A stretch of DNA of 64,000 bases from Eriocheir sinensis (taxonomy: Eukaryota; Arthropoda; Malacostraca; Decapoda; Varunidae): contig NW_026110518.1 in NCBI RefSeq assembly GCF_024679095.1, positions 1,178,781-1,242,780 on the forward strand, given 5' to 3'. A program made the position numbers and the translations under genes. Shown here in pieces: positions 16,487-28,619 of the stretch. Within the stretch, counting starts at the first letter, position 1; the number at the start of each line of letters is the position of its first letter. The notes beneath the pieces are model-generated. The model saw only the letters and a list, made by a program, of their open reading frames with translations. It ran no database searches and was not told the DNA's origin.

Positions 16487-16628
16487 AGAGGTGTGGAGTC
16501 GGAGTCGTAACCTTAAAATTTTCTGGAGTCGGAGTCGTAACCTTAAAATTTTCTGGAGTCGGAGTCGTAACCTTAAAATTTTCCGGAGTCGGAGTCGAAA
16601 TTTCTTATATCCGACTCCACACTCGTGA
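16487..16628. mobile_element. Small hAT-type MITE with 8-bp target duplication
   Basis: The ends are inverted around GTGTGGAGTCGGA (left, about 16491) and TCCGACTCCACAC (right, about 16610). The 8-bp direct repeat TTGCTTAG flanks the element exactly at 16479-16486 and 16629-16636, as expected for hAT insertions. Inside are three tandem copies of a 30-bp unit (GGAGTCGGAGTCGTAACC, then an A/T-rich part). Non-autonomous. Confidence 0.8.
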
Positions 16629-16972
16629 TTGCTTAGTAGGCCGGGTAGACAGGGTAAGGCAGCATTCCTGGCTGCCTTTCTAGAGTAACATCATCTCCCT
16701 CTCCTTTTAAAAATTCCCTTCCCTCTCCCCTTCCAGACGCCTCTCCATCCAAAATGTACGAAGTGGATTTATTATTTTGTTTACCCATGCGCTGTTCCCT
16801 TTCCGTAAAAAAAAAAAAAAAAAAATACTACTTCCTCCTTGGTCTCATTTTTCTCATTCTTTCCTCCGTATCTCATTCACCTTCCTCATTGGCCTCTCTC
16901 ATTCTTAATTATGGTAAAAAATCGTAGCAGTTTTCATCTATTCTTTTTAAGCAATGACACCGATTTTCACAC

Positions 16973-19900
16973 TCTTCCCTCCCGTAACATACAGATGGTT
17001 CACACATTCTTCCCTCCCGTAACATACAGATGGTTCACACATTAATTCTTCCATGACATACAGATGGTTCACACATTCTTCCCTCCCGTAACATACAGAT
17101 GGTTCACACATTCTTCCCGTAACATACAGATGGTTCACACATTAATTCTTCCATGACATACAGATGGTTCACACATTCTTCCCTCCCGTAACATACAGAT
17201 GGTTCACACATTCTTCCCTCCCGTAACATACAGATGGTTCACACATTAATTCTTCCATGACATACAGATGGTTCACACATTAATTCTTCCATGACATACA
17301 GATGGTTCACACATTCTTCCCGTAACATACAGATGGTTCACACATTCTTCCCTCCCGTAACATACAGATGGTTCACACATTAATTCTTCCATGACATACA
17401 GATGGTTCACACATTCTTCCCTCCCGTAACATACAGATGGTTCACACATTAATTCTTCCCATGACATACAGATGGTTCACACATTCTTCCCGTAACATAC
17501 AGATGGTTCACACATTAATTCTTCCATGACATACAGATGGTTCACACATTCTTCCCTCCCGTAACATACAGATGGTTCACACATTAATTCTTCCATGACA
17601 TACAGATGGTTCACACATTCTTCCCTCCCGTAACATACAGATGGTTCACACATTCTTCCATGACATACAGATGGTTCACACATTAATTCTTCCATGACAT
17701 ACAGATGGTTCACATTCTTCCTCCTGTAACATACAGATGGTTCACACAATTCTTCCATGACATACAGATGGTTCACACATTCTTCCCTCCCGTAACATAC
17801 AGATGGTTCACACATTCTTCCCTCCCGTAACATACAGATGGTTCACACATTCTTCCCTCCCGTAACATACAGATGGTTCACACATTCTTCCCTCCCGTAA
17901 CATACAGATGGTTCACACATTAATTCTTCCATGACATACAGATGGTTCACACATTCTTCCCGTAACATACAGATGGTTCACACATTCTTCCCTCCCGTAA
18001 CATACAGATGGTTCACACATTAATTCTTCCATGACATACAGATGGTTCACACATTCTTCCCGTAACATACAGATGGTTCACACATTCTTCCCTCCCGTAA
18101 CATACAGATGGTTCACACATTAATTCTTCCATGACATACAGATGGTTCACACATTAATTCTTCCCGTAACATACAGATGGTTCACACATTAATTCTTCCA
18201 TGACATACAGATGGTTCACACATTCTTCCCTCCCGTAACATACAGATGGTTCACACATTAATTCTTCCATGACATACAGATGGTTCACACATTAATTCTT
18301 CCCGTAACATACAGATGGTTCACACATTAATTCTTCCATGACATACAGATGGTTCACACATTCTTCCCTCCCGTAACATACAGATGGTTCACACATTAAT
18401 TCTTCCATGACATACAGATGGTTCACACATTAATTCTTCCATGACATACAGATGGTTCACACATTCTTCCCTCCCGTAACATACAGATGGTTCACACATT
18501 CTTCCCTCCCGTAACATACAGATGGTTCACACATTCTTCCCTCCCGTAACATACAGATGGTTCACACATTCTTCCCTCCCGTAACATACAGATGGTTCAC
18601 ACATTCTTCCCGTAACATACAGATGGTTCACACATTAATTCTTCCATGACATACAGATGGTTCACACATTCTTCCCTCCCGTAACATACAGATGGTTCAC
18701 ACATTCTTCCCGTAACATACAGATGGTTCACACATTAATTCTTCCATGACATACAGATGGTTCACACATTCTTCCCGTAACATACAGATGGTTCACACAT
18801 TAATTCTTCCATGACATACAGATGGTTCACACACTTCCCTCCCGTAACATACAGATGGTTCACACATTCTTCCCGTAACATACAGATGGTTCACACATTA
18901 ATTCTTCCCATGACATACAGATGGTTCACGCATTCTTCCCGTAACATACAGATGGTTCACACATTCTTCCCGTAACATACAGATGGTTCACGCATTCTTC
19001 CCGTAACATACAGATGGTTCACACATTCTTCCCGTAACATACAGATGGTTCACACATTCTTCCCGTAACATACAGATGGGTCACACATTCTTCCCGTAAC
19101 ATACAGATGGTTCACACATTCTCCCCGTAACATACAGATGGTTCACACATTCTTCCCGTAACATACAGATGGTTCACACATTCTTCCCTCCCGTAACATA
19201 CAGATGGTTCACACATTCTTCCCGTAACATACAGATGGTTCACACATTCTTCCCTTAACATACAGATGGTTCACACATTCTTCCCGTAACATACAGATGG
19301 TTCACACGTTCTTCCCGTAACATACAGATGGTTCACACATTCTTCCCTCCCGTAACATACAGATGGTTCACACATTCTTCCCTCCCGTAACATACAGATG
19401 GTTCACACATTCTCCCCGTAACATACAGATGGTTCACGCATTCTTCCCGTAACATACAGATGGTTCACACATTCTTCCCGTAACATACAGATGGTTCACA
19501 CATTCTTCCTGTAACATACAGATGGTTCACATTCTTCCTGTAACATACAGATGGTTCACACATTCGTCCCGTAACATACAGATGGTTCACACATTCTTCC
19601 CGTAACATACAGATGGTTCACACATTCTTCCCGTAACATAGAGATGGTTCACACATTCTTCCCATAACATACAGATGGTTCACACATTCTTCCCGTAACA
19701 TAGAGATGGTTCACACATTCTTCCCGTAACATACAGATGGTTCACACATTCTTCCTGTAACATACAGATGGTTCACACATTCTTCCTGTAACATAGAGAT
19801 GGTTCACATTCTCCCTGTAACATACAGATGGTTCACACATTCTTCCTGTAACATACAGATGGTTCACACATTCTTCCTGTAACATACAGATGGTTCACAC

Positions 19901-20712
19901 ATTCTTCCTGTAACATACAGATGGTTCACACATTCTTCCTGTAACATACAGATGGTTCACACATTCTTCCTGTAACATACAGATGGTTCACACATTCTTC
20001 CTGTAACATACAGATGGTTCACACATTCTCCTGTAACATACAGATGGTTCACATTCTTCCTGTAACATACAGATGGTTCACACACTCTTCTCGTAACATA
20101 CAGATGGTTCACACATTCTTCCCGCAACATACACATGGTTCAAACATTCTACCCGTAACATACAGATGGTTCACACATTCTTCCTGTAACATACAGATGG
20201 TTCACACATTCTCCCTGTAACATACAGATGGTTCACACATTCTTCCTGTAACATACAGATGGTTCACATTCTCCCTGTAACATACAGATGGTTCACACAT
20301 TCTCCCTGTAACATACAGATGGTTCACACATTCTTCCCGTAACATACAGATGGTTCACACATTCTCCCCGTAACATACAGATGGTTCACACATTCTTCCC
20401 GTAACATACAGATGGTTCACACATTCTTCCCGTAACATACAGATGGTTCACACATTCTTCCCGTAACATACAGATGGTTCACACATTCTTCCCGTAACAT
20501 GCAGATGGTTCACACATTCTTCCCGTAACATGCAGATGGTTCACACATTCTTCCCGTAACATACAGATGGTTCACACATTCTCCCCGTAACATACAGATG
20601 GTTCACACATTCTTCCCGTAACATACAGATGGTTCACACATTCTCCCCGTAACATACAGATGGTTAACACATTCTTCCCTCCCGTAACATACAGATGGTT
20701 CACACATTCTTC
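16973..20712. repeat. 3.7-kb satellite array, 31/34/35-bp unit variants
   Basis: All units share ACATACAGATGGTTCACACA. Three length forms occur: a 31-bp form with CTTCCCGTA, a 35-bp form with CTTCCCTCCCGTA and a 34-bp form with AATTCTTCCATG. I estimate about 115 units. From 16973 to about 18920 the three forms are interleaved. From there to 20712 nearly all units are the 31-bp form, with point variants (CCTGTA, GAGATGG, CTCCCC). ORFs in the array (NHLYVMEEL types) only translate the repeat. Confidence 0.97.
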
Positions 20713-20924
20713 CCATGACACACACATTCACACATCCTTCCATTCACAGGCGAGGCGGGCGGCAAGCAACAGGCAGTGACGGGAATAGAATGAATGAATG
20801 TGCATTGGAACCACAGCAAGAATGGTCGAATGAGACAACAGAACCACAACAAGAATGAGGGAGGGAATGTGATACCAGCAGCAGAACCACCACAGCAAGA
20901 ATTATATACAGACCTTACTGTAGT

Positions 20925-21135
20925 GAATGCATGTGGTAGTGGTAGTAATAGTAGCAGTAGTGGTAGTAATAATAGTAATAGTAGTAGTAGTAGTAGTAGT
21001 AGTAATAATAATAGTAATAGTAGTAGTAGTAATAATAATAGTAATAGTAGTAGTAGTAGTAGTAGTAATAATAATAGTAATAGTAATAGTAGTAGTAGTA
21101 GTAGTAGTAATAATAGTAGTAGTTTGCAAGATTTA
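20925..21135. repeat. Mixed (AGT)n/(AAT)n microsatellite
   Basis: Alternating short blocks of AGT and AAT triplets, giving poly-Ser/Asn readings on the plus strand. Upstream, 20770-20920 has three loose copies of GAACCACAACAAGAATG. Confidence 0.92.
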
Positions 21136-21144
21136 TAGTAGCAA

Positions 21145-22570
21145 GAGCTTCCTCCTCCTCCTCCTCTTCCTCCTCTTCTTCCTCCTCCTCCTTGCTCCTC
21201 CTCCTCTTTTACTATATCTTCTCTCTCCTTCTGTTCGTGTTTTCCCTCCTTCCTAATATATATTTTCTTCTCCTCTTCTTTTTCTTTTTCTTCTTCTTCT
21301 TTTCTTCCTATATTATTTTGTTATTTCTTCTTTCCTTTATTTTTCTTCATTTCTGATATATGTCATTCTTTATCCTTCCTCCTCCTCCTCCTCTTCTTCC
21401 TTCTTTATCGCTTCCCCTCCCTCTCCTCTTCCTATATGACTCATTTTCTCTCATGTAGCTATCTCTCTTTCCTTTCTACTTTTTCCTCCTTCTCCTCCTC
21501 TTCCTTCCTCTTTCCTTTCTTACTTTTCTTCCTTTGCTCCTTCTCCTCCTCCTTCTCCTCCTCTTCCTTCCTCTTTCCTTTCTTACTTTTCTTCCTTTGC
21601 TCCTTCTCCTCCTCCTTCTCCTCCTCTTCCTTCCTCTTTCCTTTCTTACTTTTCTTCCTTTGCTCCTTCTCCTCCTCCTCCTCCTCTTCCTTCTTTGACC
21701 CCTCCTCTTCCTCTCCTGGGATTCGTTTTCTATAATTTTATGTCTTTTTCCTTTCTACTTCTCCTCTTCCTTCCTCTCTCCCCCTTTCTGCCCTTTCTTC
21801 CTTTATTCTCCTGCTTATTATTTCTTCTTCTCAGTTTTTTTTATATATTTTTCCTTTTCTCCGTTTTTCATTCCATCTTCATTTCTCTTCCTCCTCCTCC
21901 TCTTCCTTTTTTTCTATATCTCCAGCGTTAGTTTTCTTCCTCCGTTTCTCCTCCTACTTGTTCTCCTCCTCCTCCTCCTCGATCTTCTCCTCTTGTAAAC
22001 TTATGTCTTTCTTATACTTCTCTTCCTCCTCCTCTTCCTTGTTTTCTCTATTTCCTTCCTTAATTTTATCCTTCCTTTCTCCTCCTACTTGTCCTCCTCC
22101 TCCTCTTCTAAACTTATGTCTTTCTTATACTTCTCTTCCTCCTCCTCTTCCTTGTTTTCTCTATTTCCATCATTTATTTTCGTCCGTCATTTCTCCTCCT
22201 CCTCCTCCACTTCCTCTTCTAAACTTATGTATTTCTTATACTTCTCTCTTCCTCCTCCTTCTCCTCCTCTTCCTTGTTTTCTCTATTTCCATCATTTATT
22301 TTCGTCCGTCATTTCTCCTCTTACGGATCCTCCTCTAGCTATAATTTTCTTCCTGTTCCTGCTCCTCTTCTAAACTTACGTCTTTCTTATATTCCTCTTT
22401 TCACAGTTTTCACTTCACCTCCTTTTCTGTTCCTCCTCCTCCTCCTCTTTCTTATTTTCTATGTTTTTTTCCTTTCTTCCTCTCCTACAAATCCTCATCT
22501 ATAATATTTTTCCTTAGTTCCTCCTCCTCCTATTTTTCCTCTTCTAAATCTTCCCATCTCCTTCCCCTAT
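21145..22570. repeat. 1.4-kb polypyrimidine region with internal tandem repeats
   Basis: The plus strand is almost all C and T. Two ordered subrepeats are visible: a unit of about 63-66 bp (TCTTCCTTCCTCTTTCC to TTCTTCCTTTGCTCC) three times at about 21490-21690, and a unit of about 115-120 bp (CTAAACTTATGTCTTTC to TTCTCTATTTCC) about four times between 21960 and 22400. No coding support. Confidence 0.9.
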
Positions 22571-22681
22571 AATTTGCATGCAAGAGAAAGTATATTAAGG
22601 CATGGGTGTATATTGAACCAATGCATTAGTTTTGTCATTGTGTATTTCCATGACAGATAATACTAATAACAATAATAATAA

Positions 22682-22975
22682 TGTTTCACTAGTCTCCTAC
22701 GTGCACTGAGGGAACCCAGGCCTTCAGAGTACAAGCCAGGGCAGCAAGCAAATTCAACCATCGTGCCAGGGGCCAATTCTGCGGCACTACACCTGACGTC
22801 CCAGCCTAACAGTGTGGACATTGAGGGAATGATGACTGATGATGAGACTAATGCACTTGTTCAATACACTCCTTTACTTTCAATTACACTTCCTTCTGCT
22901 TCCATATTATACAGGAGGAGGAGGAAGGGGATCTGGAGGAGGATAAGTAGGAGGAGGAGGAGGAGCTCATAAGGG
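22682..22975 (+). CDS. Orphan ORF or exon candidate, unknown
   Basis: An open frame after a TAA at about 22679 reads RALREPRPSEYKPG, then NSVDIEGMMTDDETNALVQY, with a composition like real protein. A second possible exon starts after ATATTATACAG at 22917 (EEEEGDLEEDK), interrupted by a TAG, and could end at CACTGTGAG before GTACAC at 23040. I recognise no family. It could be a decayed host exon or a transposon ORF fragment. Confidence 0.3.
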
Positions 22976-23248
22976 ACTCAGTTGATATGCTCCCCCAACT
23001 TTTATTGCAAGGGTCCGGGTCCATCCCCAGCACTGTGAGGTACACACTTTGAAATTTTGAACTGTTATTGCCGCGTCACTGATGCTTCACGAATTAAATA
23101 TACAAGAAAAAGATGAGTGGCAAGCACAACACTCTCTCTCTCTCTCTCTCAGGGGCCTAGACTCAAGCCATTTTTTTCTATCATTTATTTATTTACTTAA
23201 TACTAATACAAATTTAATCTCTTCACCAAAGTCTGAGTTGGGAAAAGG

Positions 23249-23249
<1 letters not shown>

Positions 23250-23324
<75 letters not shown>
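23250..23324. repeat. (TC)n microsatellite
   Basis: Pure TC tract. A shorter one lies at 23133-23151. No LINE borders either of them. Confidence 0.95.
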
Positions 23325-23326
<2 letters not shown>

Positions 23327-23492
23327 GGAAATACTAATATATTTTGATTTGATGTAAGGGATATGTGTCGTAAGCTTGAAATGCTCTCATTCCTGATGCA
23401 CCAATTTTAAAGCTTCCCACAGCAGTTTGTCACTGTTTGGCTGCCCTGGGAACTGTCACTGTCTGGCTGGCACTAAGACGATGCTGTCACCG

Positions 23493-23840
23493 TTAACCCC
23501 TTGACTGCGGATTTCCTATAAGAAGACATCACTTAGCAACAGGAATGGAACAAAAAGTGGCTGCTACAATTCAATGAAGAAAAATGTAAAGTACTGCACC
23601 CTAGGAGGGGATATCCAGCATACCAGTGCCACATGGAAAACACTCCAGTATCCACCACAGAGGCAGATGAAGACCTGGGAGTGTATGTTACCAGGCTACC
23701 AGTGAAGGGATATCCAGCACACCAATACCACATGGGAAACACTCCACTATCCACCACAGAGGCAGAGGAAGACCTGGGAGTATATGTTACCAGGCTACTA
23801 GTGAAAGCCAAATCTGTGCCAATCGCAGCGGACGTGTTAG
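23493..23840 (+). mobile_element. TTAA-bounded repeat with RT-derived units, locus 1 (2 units)
   Basis: It begins TTAACCCCTTGACTGCGG and ends GCAGCGGACGTGTTAG, imperfect inverted ends next to TTAA/TTAG, as in piggyBac-like elements. Inside, an RT-like segment (QEWNKKWLLQFNEEKCKVLH in degraded form) leads into two copies of a 33-codon unit (GYPAHQYHMGN to YVTRLPVK). The tail reads AKSVPIAAD. The RT segment resembles the region after the YADD motif in CR1/Jockey-type LINEs. Confidence 0.65.
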
Positions 23841-24032
23841 CAGCGCACTGATTAGGGTGGGTGTCTGCAGCCAGGCATGGGCGGTAGATTGACCTCATGT
23901 GTGGACGTGGGAAATTTGTCCACATTGGGTCAAATGTGGCGCCCAAGCCTGGCTGCACACACCTGATCACTGACCTCCAGTGAGTGGCACGTTAGGAGCA
24001 GCCTGGTAGTGACAGTGCAATGCTGAGTGACA

Positions 24033-24185
<153 letters not shown>

Positions 24186-24739
24186 CATTAATGTAAACAC
24201 AATGTAAGTTAACTGAATAAATATGGATACAGAAAGTCTTGTTTGAATGGAGCCGGCGCAGAGGAGAGAGAAATATGATGTAAAAATAAGAGAAAAGAAG
24301 AAATTTGGAATAATTAGAAGCATGCAGAGGACCTGATACTACTATTACTACTACTTCTACAGATATCACTATATTACACAATGGCTGGAAGTGGTGAATG
24401 CTGAGCTCTGAGGGTCTGAGTTCAGAGTCCAGTTTCCAACCTTTAATTCTCCCTCTAAAGACAACCTGAAGGAACACAAGAAGGAAGAGAGGAAAGGATC
24501 AAAGAGATGGAGTTCATTACAATGAGATAAAAGAGCTACACTAAGTCTTATAGGAAATTGGAGAAGGATGAGAATTAGTTTTTAAGTGAGAGAAGATTGT
24601 CATACAGGAGATGAAAGCACTGGAGAGATGGAGATACTAAGAGGGTTGGTATTCTCAAACACTTCCGCCCCTCACATCAACTATTTCCAAAGGCATAAAA
24701 GGAGATCAGTCAGGCTCTAAAGGGTGGTATTTTAAGTTC

Positions 24740-24840
24740 TTGTTACAGAAGAAGGGTCAAACTACCACCAGGGCCATGAAACTACCCCTGGAAATGCCTC
24801 CTACAACTCATACGAAAGCCTTGTTGAATCTGTGTGCTTG
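24740..24840 (+). repeat. Single diverged unit of the 40.9-kb tandem repeat
   Basis: ACAGAAGAAGGGTCAAACTA to ACTCATACGAAAGCCTTGTT follows the order of the repeat unit at 40862-41250 (CTTGTCAAACTATCACTAGG, CATAACACTACCCATGGAAG, ACAACCTCTACCAAAGCC) with many substitutions. It sits just before a LINE 3' end. Confidence 0.5.
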
Positions 24841-24859
24841 GGCGCCGAAATGTTACAAA

Positions 24860-25213
24860 AATATGATGGTTAGTCTTGTATGAAAATGGAGAAGGGATGA
24901 GATGTAATTTTTATGAGAGAATACGAGTGGCATGGAAGTGTTGGATAGAAATGATTTAATCGCGATGGAAGGGAGGAGGCAACTAAGAGGACACAGTAAG
25001 AAATTGAGAAAGGGGACTTGTTGAAAGACATGCAGTTTTCCATAGAGGAGTGTGGATACATGGAATGGACTAAGCAAAGACCTTGTTGAGGCGGGCAGTG
25101 ACCAGAAAATGAAGAAAAAGCTAGACAAATATAGATTGGGAGACAGGACTGACCATGCTTGAGCTGAGGCCCTGTATACTGCAAATAGGTACACACACAC
25201 ACACACACACACA
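24860..25213 (+). mobile_element. LINE 3' end fragment (CR1/Jockey group) with (AC)n tail
   Basis: Broken translations read GRRQLRGHSKKLRKGTC, then RSVDTWNGLSKDLVEAGS and KLDKYRLGDRTDHA. This is the conserved C-terminal block (VVxxWNxLxxxVVxAxSxxxFKxxLDK) of CR1/Jockey-type LINEs. It runs into TGCAAATAGGTACACACAC, so the (AC)n at 25189-25213 may be the element's 3' tail. Truncated at the 5' side. Confidence 0.7.
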
Positions 25214-25599
25214 TACTTTATTTCATATTTGTTTCAGCTGTTCTTCGTGTGAGTCAGAACTTGAGTCCACGCCACCACTAAAGTGTTTTCTCTATTGCAA
25301 GTGTCACAGCCTAACTAACATTCCTGAGAGCCACAAGCTACACCTTTCTTTCTTATTTTACTTTTCTTCTTTGTCTTTTCTTAGCACCAGTGTTGTGAAG
25401 GGCAGTGTGATGGGATGTTCTCTTTCTCCTTCCTTCTTCATCTCTCACACTTCCTTCCACCCCCGTCAAGTTGAAGGGACCGCCTTTTCATCGCCTCCCC
25501 TCAATGTTGTCTGTTTGTCTGTATATCATGTATGTTTTCCGCCGTGACAAAAGTCCGAGTATACAAAAGGTCGCGCGCACTGTTTCGCTGTGAGCTCAT

Positions 25600-28140
25600 T
25601 ATACATGTTTTTGCCATTCTAAAAATACTAGTGCTTTATGGGACCAGATGGCTCCATGACAGTGTTTGGCTGGGAGGGAGGGAGAGGAAGAAGTGTTTGT
25701 AAGAGTGGAGAGACAGGAAAAAGTAATGGTGAAGGCGACTGTTTCCACTAGTGCTTTATGGGACCAGATGGCTCCATGACAGTGTTTGGCTGGGAGGGAG
25801 GGAGAGGGAGGGAGAAGTGTTTGTAAGAGTGGAAGGAAAGAGTAATGGTGAAGGCGACTGTTTCCTTTGTGTGTCATAATTTGAGCACATGCCAGCACTG
25901 TGAAGGAGAGTAAGTGTAATTCCTATTGTAACTGTCACAGCATAAAATTCACAAGGCACAGATTTCTTTCTCTTTCCTTTTTCCTCTTCTTCCTTCTTTC
26001 CTCTTGTCCTTGTCCGCTTTTATCGCCCGGTTTGTGGTAGCAGTAATGGTAGTTCTTTCCTCTTTCCTACATAATCTCCATGCAGTTTTTCCATGCTGCA
26101 TGGTTCTTTTTCCTTTCTTGCCAGCTTTGGCTGGAGGGATGGGGGGTGGGGAGGAGCCTTCGCCTTTGCTGTCCTTCATCTTCCACCTTTGATTAGATAG
26201 TTAGTGTAGCTTGCCACAAACAGCCTCGTAAGGACCAGCAGGTCTGCTGTTGTTTGTTCTTCATTTGTATTACTTTGTGTTCTCCTTCAGCAGTGCCACC
26301 ATTCTGTAGATTAGTAAGTGCTTCTTCTTGTTGTAATTGACTGTCTGTTCTCTCCCCTCAAGGTCCTGCCATTACTTTGCCTTCCTTCAGCTTCTTCACA
26401 GCCCAAAATCACAAGGCACAGATTTCTTTCTCTTTTATTTTTCCTCTTCCTTCTTCTCCTTCAGCAGTGCCACCATTCTGTAGGTTAGTAAGTGCTTCTT
26501 CTTGTTGTAATTGACTGACTGTTCTCTTCCCTCCATTACTTTGTCTTCCTCCAGCTTCTTCACAGCCCAAAATCACAAGGTACATATTTTTCCATTCTTC
26601 CTCTTCCTTCTTATTCTTCAGCAGTGCCACCATTATAAGGACTATTAAGTGCTTCTTGTCGTAACTGTCCATTCCCTTTCCTTCCGTCTCTTCATGTGTC
26701 TCTTTTTCTGTGTTTCCTCTCTTCCATTGTAGCTGCAGATTTCTTTCTCTTTCCTTTTTATCCTCTTCCTCCTTCTACTCCTTCACCAGTGCCACAGAAT
26801 TCTTCCTCTTTTATTTTTCCTCTTCCTTCTCCTCTGCCTATAGCACCAGTAGGCTCTCTCGAGGGACCACTTGGAAGACCCCAGTCCGTTCGTGGCACAG
26901 GCGAATTTAATTTATAGTGGCTGCTGTGATGTATGACTCTGCTTGGCCCATGCTGCCCCCCGGTGCTCCTCTTGACCGAAGTCGCTGAAGTCAAGGTTGA
27001 TTGAAGACCTGGGCAGCATGTGGGTAATATTCCACCACTCGCCGATGGTTAAGAATTGTCAGTGTCTTGCGGTGGGACTTGAACCTGGGTCCTTGGGGTC
27101 ATGGCATCCAGGCACCGACCACTCAGCCATCGTCAGTAAGTGTTTTTCTTTGTTCAAACCTGCAGTGTCTTCCTTCTAAGTTCAACACACACAAGCCACA
27201 CTACACTCCCTCTGTTCCACCTTCTTTCTCTTCCTTTCAGTAGTGCTGTCATTGTGAGGTAAGCATTTCTTCCTGTTCAAACCCTGCAGTGTGTCCCTTC
27301 TTAAGTTCAACACACAAGCCACACTACACTCCCTCTGTTTTGTCTTCTTTCTCTTCCTTCCTCTAGTGCTGTCATTGTGAGGTAAGCATTTCTTCTTGTT
27401 CAAACCCTGCAGTGTGTCCCTTCTTAAGTTCAACACACACAAGCCACACTACACTCCCTCTGTTCCACCTTCTTTCTCTTCCTTTCACTAGTGCTGTCAC
27501 TGTGAGGGGTAACTAGTGTTTTCTTCTTCCTTCATGTTCCATCTGTCCCTGTTCTTCCTCTAAGGTACGGCCACTTCATCGCCTCCCTTCAACTTCTTCT
27601 TCTTCCCTCTCTTTTGGGTTTGCTTCCTGTGCTTCATCACATCAGTTCTTGAGCCAAAACTGCCATTGTGAGGGGTAACTAGTGTTTTTTTTCATATTCT
27701 ATCCATCCCTGTTCCTCCTCTAAGGCACGGCAACTTCATAACCTCCCTGCAACTTCTTCTTTTTCCCTCTCCTTCGTGTTTGCTTCCTATGTTTAATCAC
27801 GTCAGTACTTGAGCCAACGCTGCCATTGTGAGGGGTAACTAGTGTTTTTTTCATGTTCTACTCATCCCTGTTCTTCCTCTAAGGCACAGCAAGTTCATCG
27901 CCTCCCTTCAACTTCTTCCCTCTCCTTTGGGTTTGCTTCCTGCTTCCTCACATCAGTACTTGAGCCAACGCTGCCATTGTGAGGGGTAACTAGTGCTTTT
28001 TCATATTCTATCCATCCTTGTTCTTCCTCTAAGGTACGGCCACTTCATCGCCTCCCTTCAACTTCTCTCTCCTTCGGGTTTGTTTCCTATGTTTAATCAC
28101 ATCGGTATTTGAGCCAGAACCGCCATTCGTGAGGCCATTA
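25600..28140 (-). repeat. Array of degenerate exon-like, Lys/Arg-rich modules
   Basis: Several subtypes occur on the minus strand. ALTNLQNGGTAEG followed by KIKEKEICAL occurs near 26310, 26490 and partly 26620. KKCLPHNDST followed by ERKRKK and QRECSVACVLNL occurs near 27250, 27370 and 27490. NGSVGSSTDVIKHRKQTRR with KKKLQGG occurs near 27670, 27820, 27970 and 28110. A pair near 25629-25890 encodes SLPAKHCHGAIWSHKAL. The subtypes share a head like GAAGCACTTAxxxxxCTxACAxAATGGxGG. Individual repeats of 100-170 bp are clear. The common origin of the subtypes and any exon function are inferred. A family-A SINE sits inside at 26850-27140. Confidence 0.55.
26850..27140 (-). mobile_element. tRNA-derived SINE, family A, copy 2
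   Basis: Closely similar to 3784-4045 over the CATGCTGCCCCCCGGTGCTC core and to the GTGGGACTTGAACCTGGG (B-box complement) end. The right end CACTCAGCCATCG is the reverse complement of the tRNA-like start. It inserted into the exon-module array. Confidence 0.78.
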
Positions 28141-28446
28141 AGTGCTTCCTCCTGCTTCTCCAGTGAACTTCCTTCCTCTTCCTCCCCAGCCTGAGACACA
28201 CACACACCACACCTCTCCTCCTCTTTGTCCTTGAACCTTCACTGACACCACCATCTGAAGGCCAGTGTGTGTTTCCTCCTGGTGTGGTAATGTGGGGTCT
28301 ACCTTCCCAGCCTGAGACACACACACACACCACACCTCTCCTCTTTGTGCTTGAACCCTCACTGACACCACCATCTGAAGGCCAGTGTGTGTTTCCTCCT
28401 GGTGTGACAAATCGCTGTCTTCCTTCCCAGCCTGAGACTCACACAC
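28141..28446 (-). repeat. Three tandem copies of a 110-bp module after exon E
   Basis: The minus strand reads CVSQAGKxxxTLPHQEETHTGLQMVVSVxVQ three times, with CTCCTGGTGTG and CACCACCATCTGAAGGCC as landmarks on the plus strand. It is continuous with the open frame of exon E, so it may be coding or intronic duplication. Confidence 0.5.
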
Positions 28447-28567
28447 CACACATTTCTTTTTCTTCTTTTTCCCTGCAGTGGTGTTGGTGTTGTCTGGCAG
28501 GGAGCACGGCACGGCTACAATGGTTCCGTCAGCGCACCGTTCCTTCAACTTGTACTCCTCCAAATAC
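28447..28567 (-). CDS. Candidate host-gene exon E (YLEEYKLKERC...)
   Basis: The acceptor-like CACTTTCCAG precedes the exon on the minus strand. With the AG left over from exon D, the first codon becomes AGG, and the frame reads R-YLEEYKLKERCADGTIVAV and on to SLPDNTNTTAGKKKKKK. The lysine run suggests a nuclear, basic C-terminal part. The 3' border is uncertain: TGTG before GTGTGTGAG could be a donor, or the frame may continue into the tandem module down to about 28138. Phase agreement with exon D is the main support. Confidence 0.5.
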
Positions 28568-28619
28568 CTGGAAAGTGCCGAGGTGTGAGAATGTGGTTTG
28601 GTGAGGGAAAAGATTACGC

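Noticed and set aside
16973..20712. CRISPR-like array of 31-bp repeats
   Set aside because: The repeats are head to tail without unique spacers, the length varies, and the context is clearly eukaryotic.
25629..25870. Recent segmental duplication of a gene exon
   Set aside because: The 110-bp pair is clear, but the reading changes frame between copies. I kept it only as part of the degenerate module array.
27240..27272. An 18-bp plus-strand micro-exon (after CTTCCTTTCAG, before GTAAGC), repeated
   Set aside because: The splice-like borders are on the plus strand but the repeats' protein-like reading is on the minus strand. The pyrimidine-rich DNA makes acceptor-like sites common.
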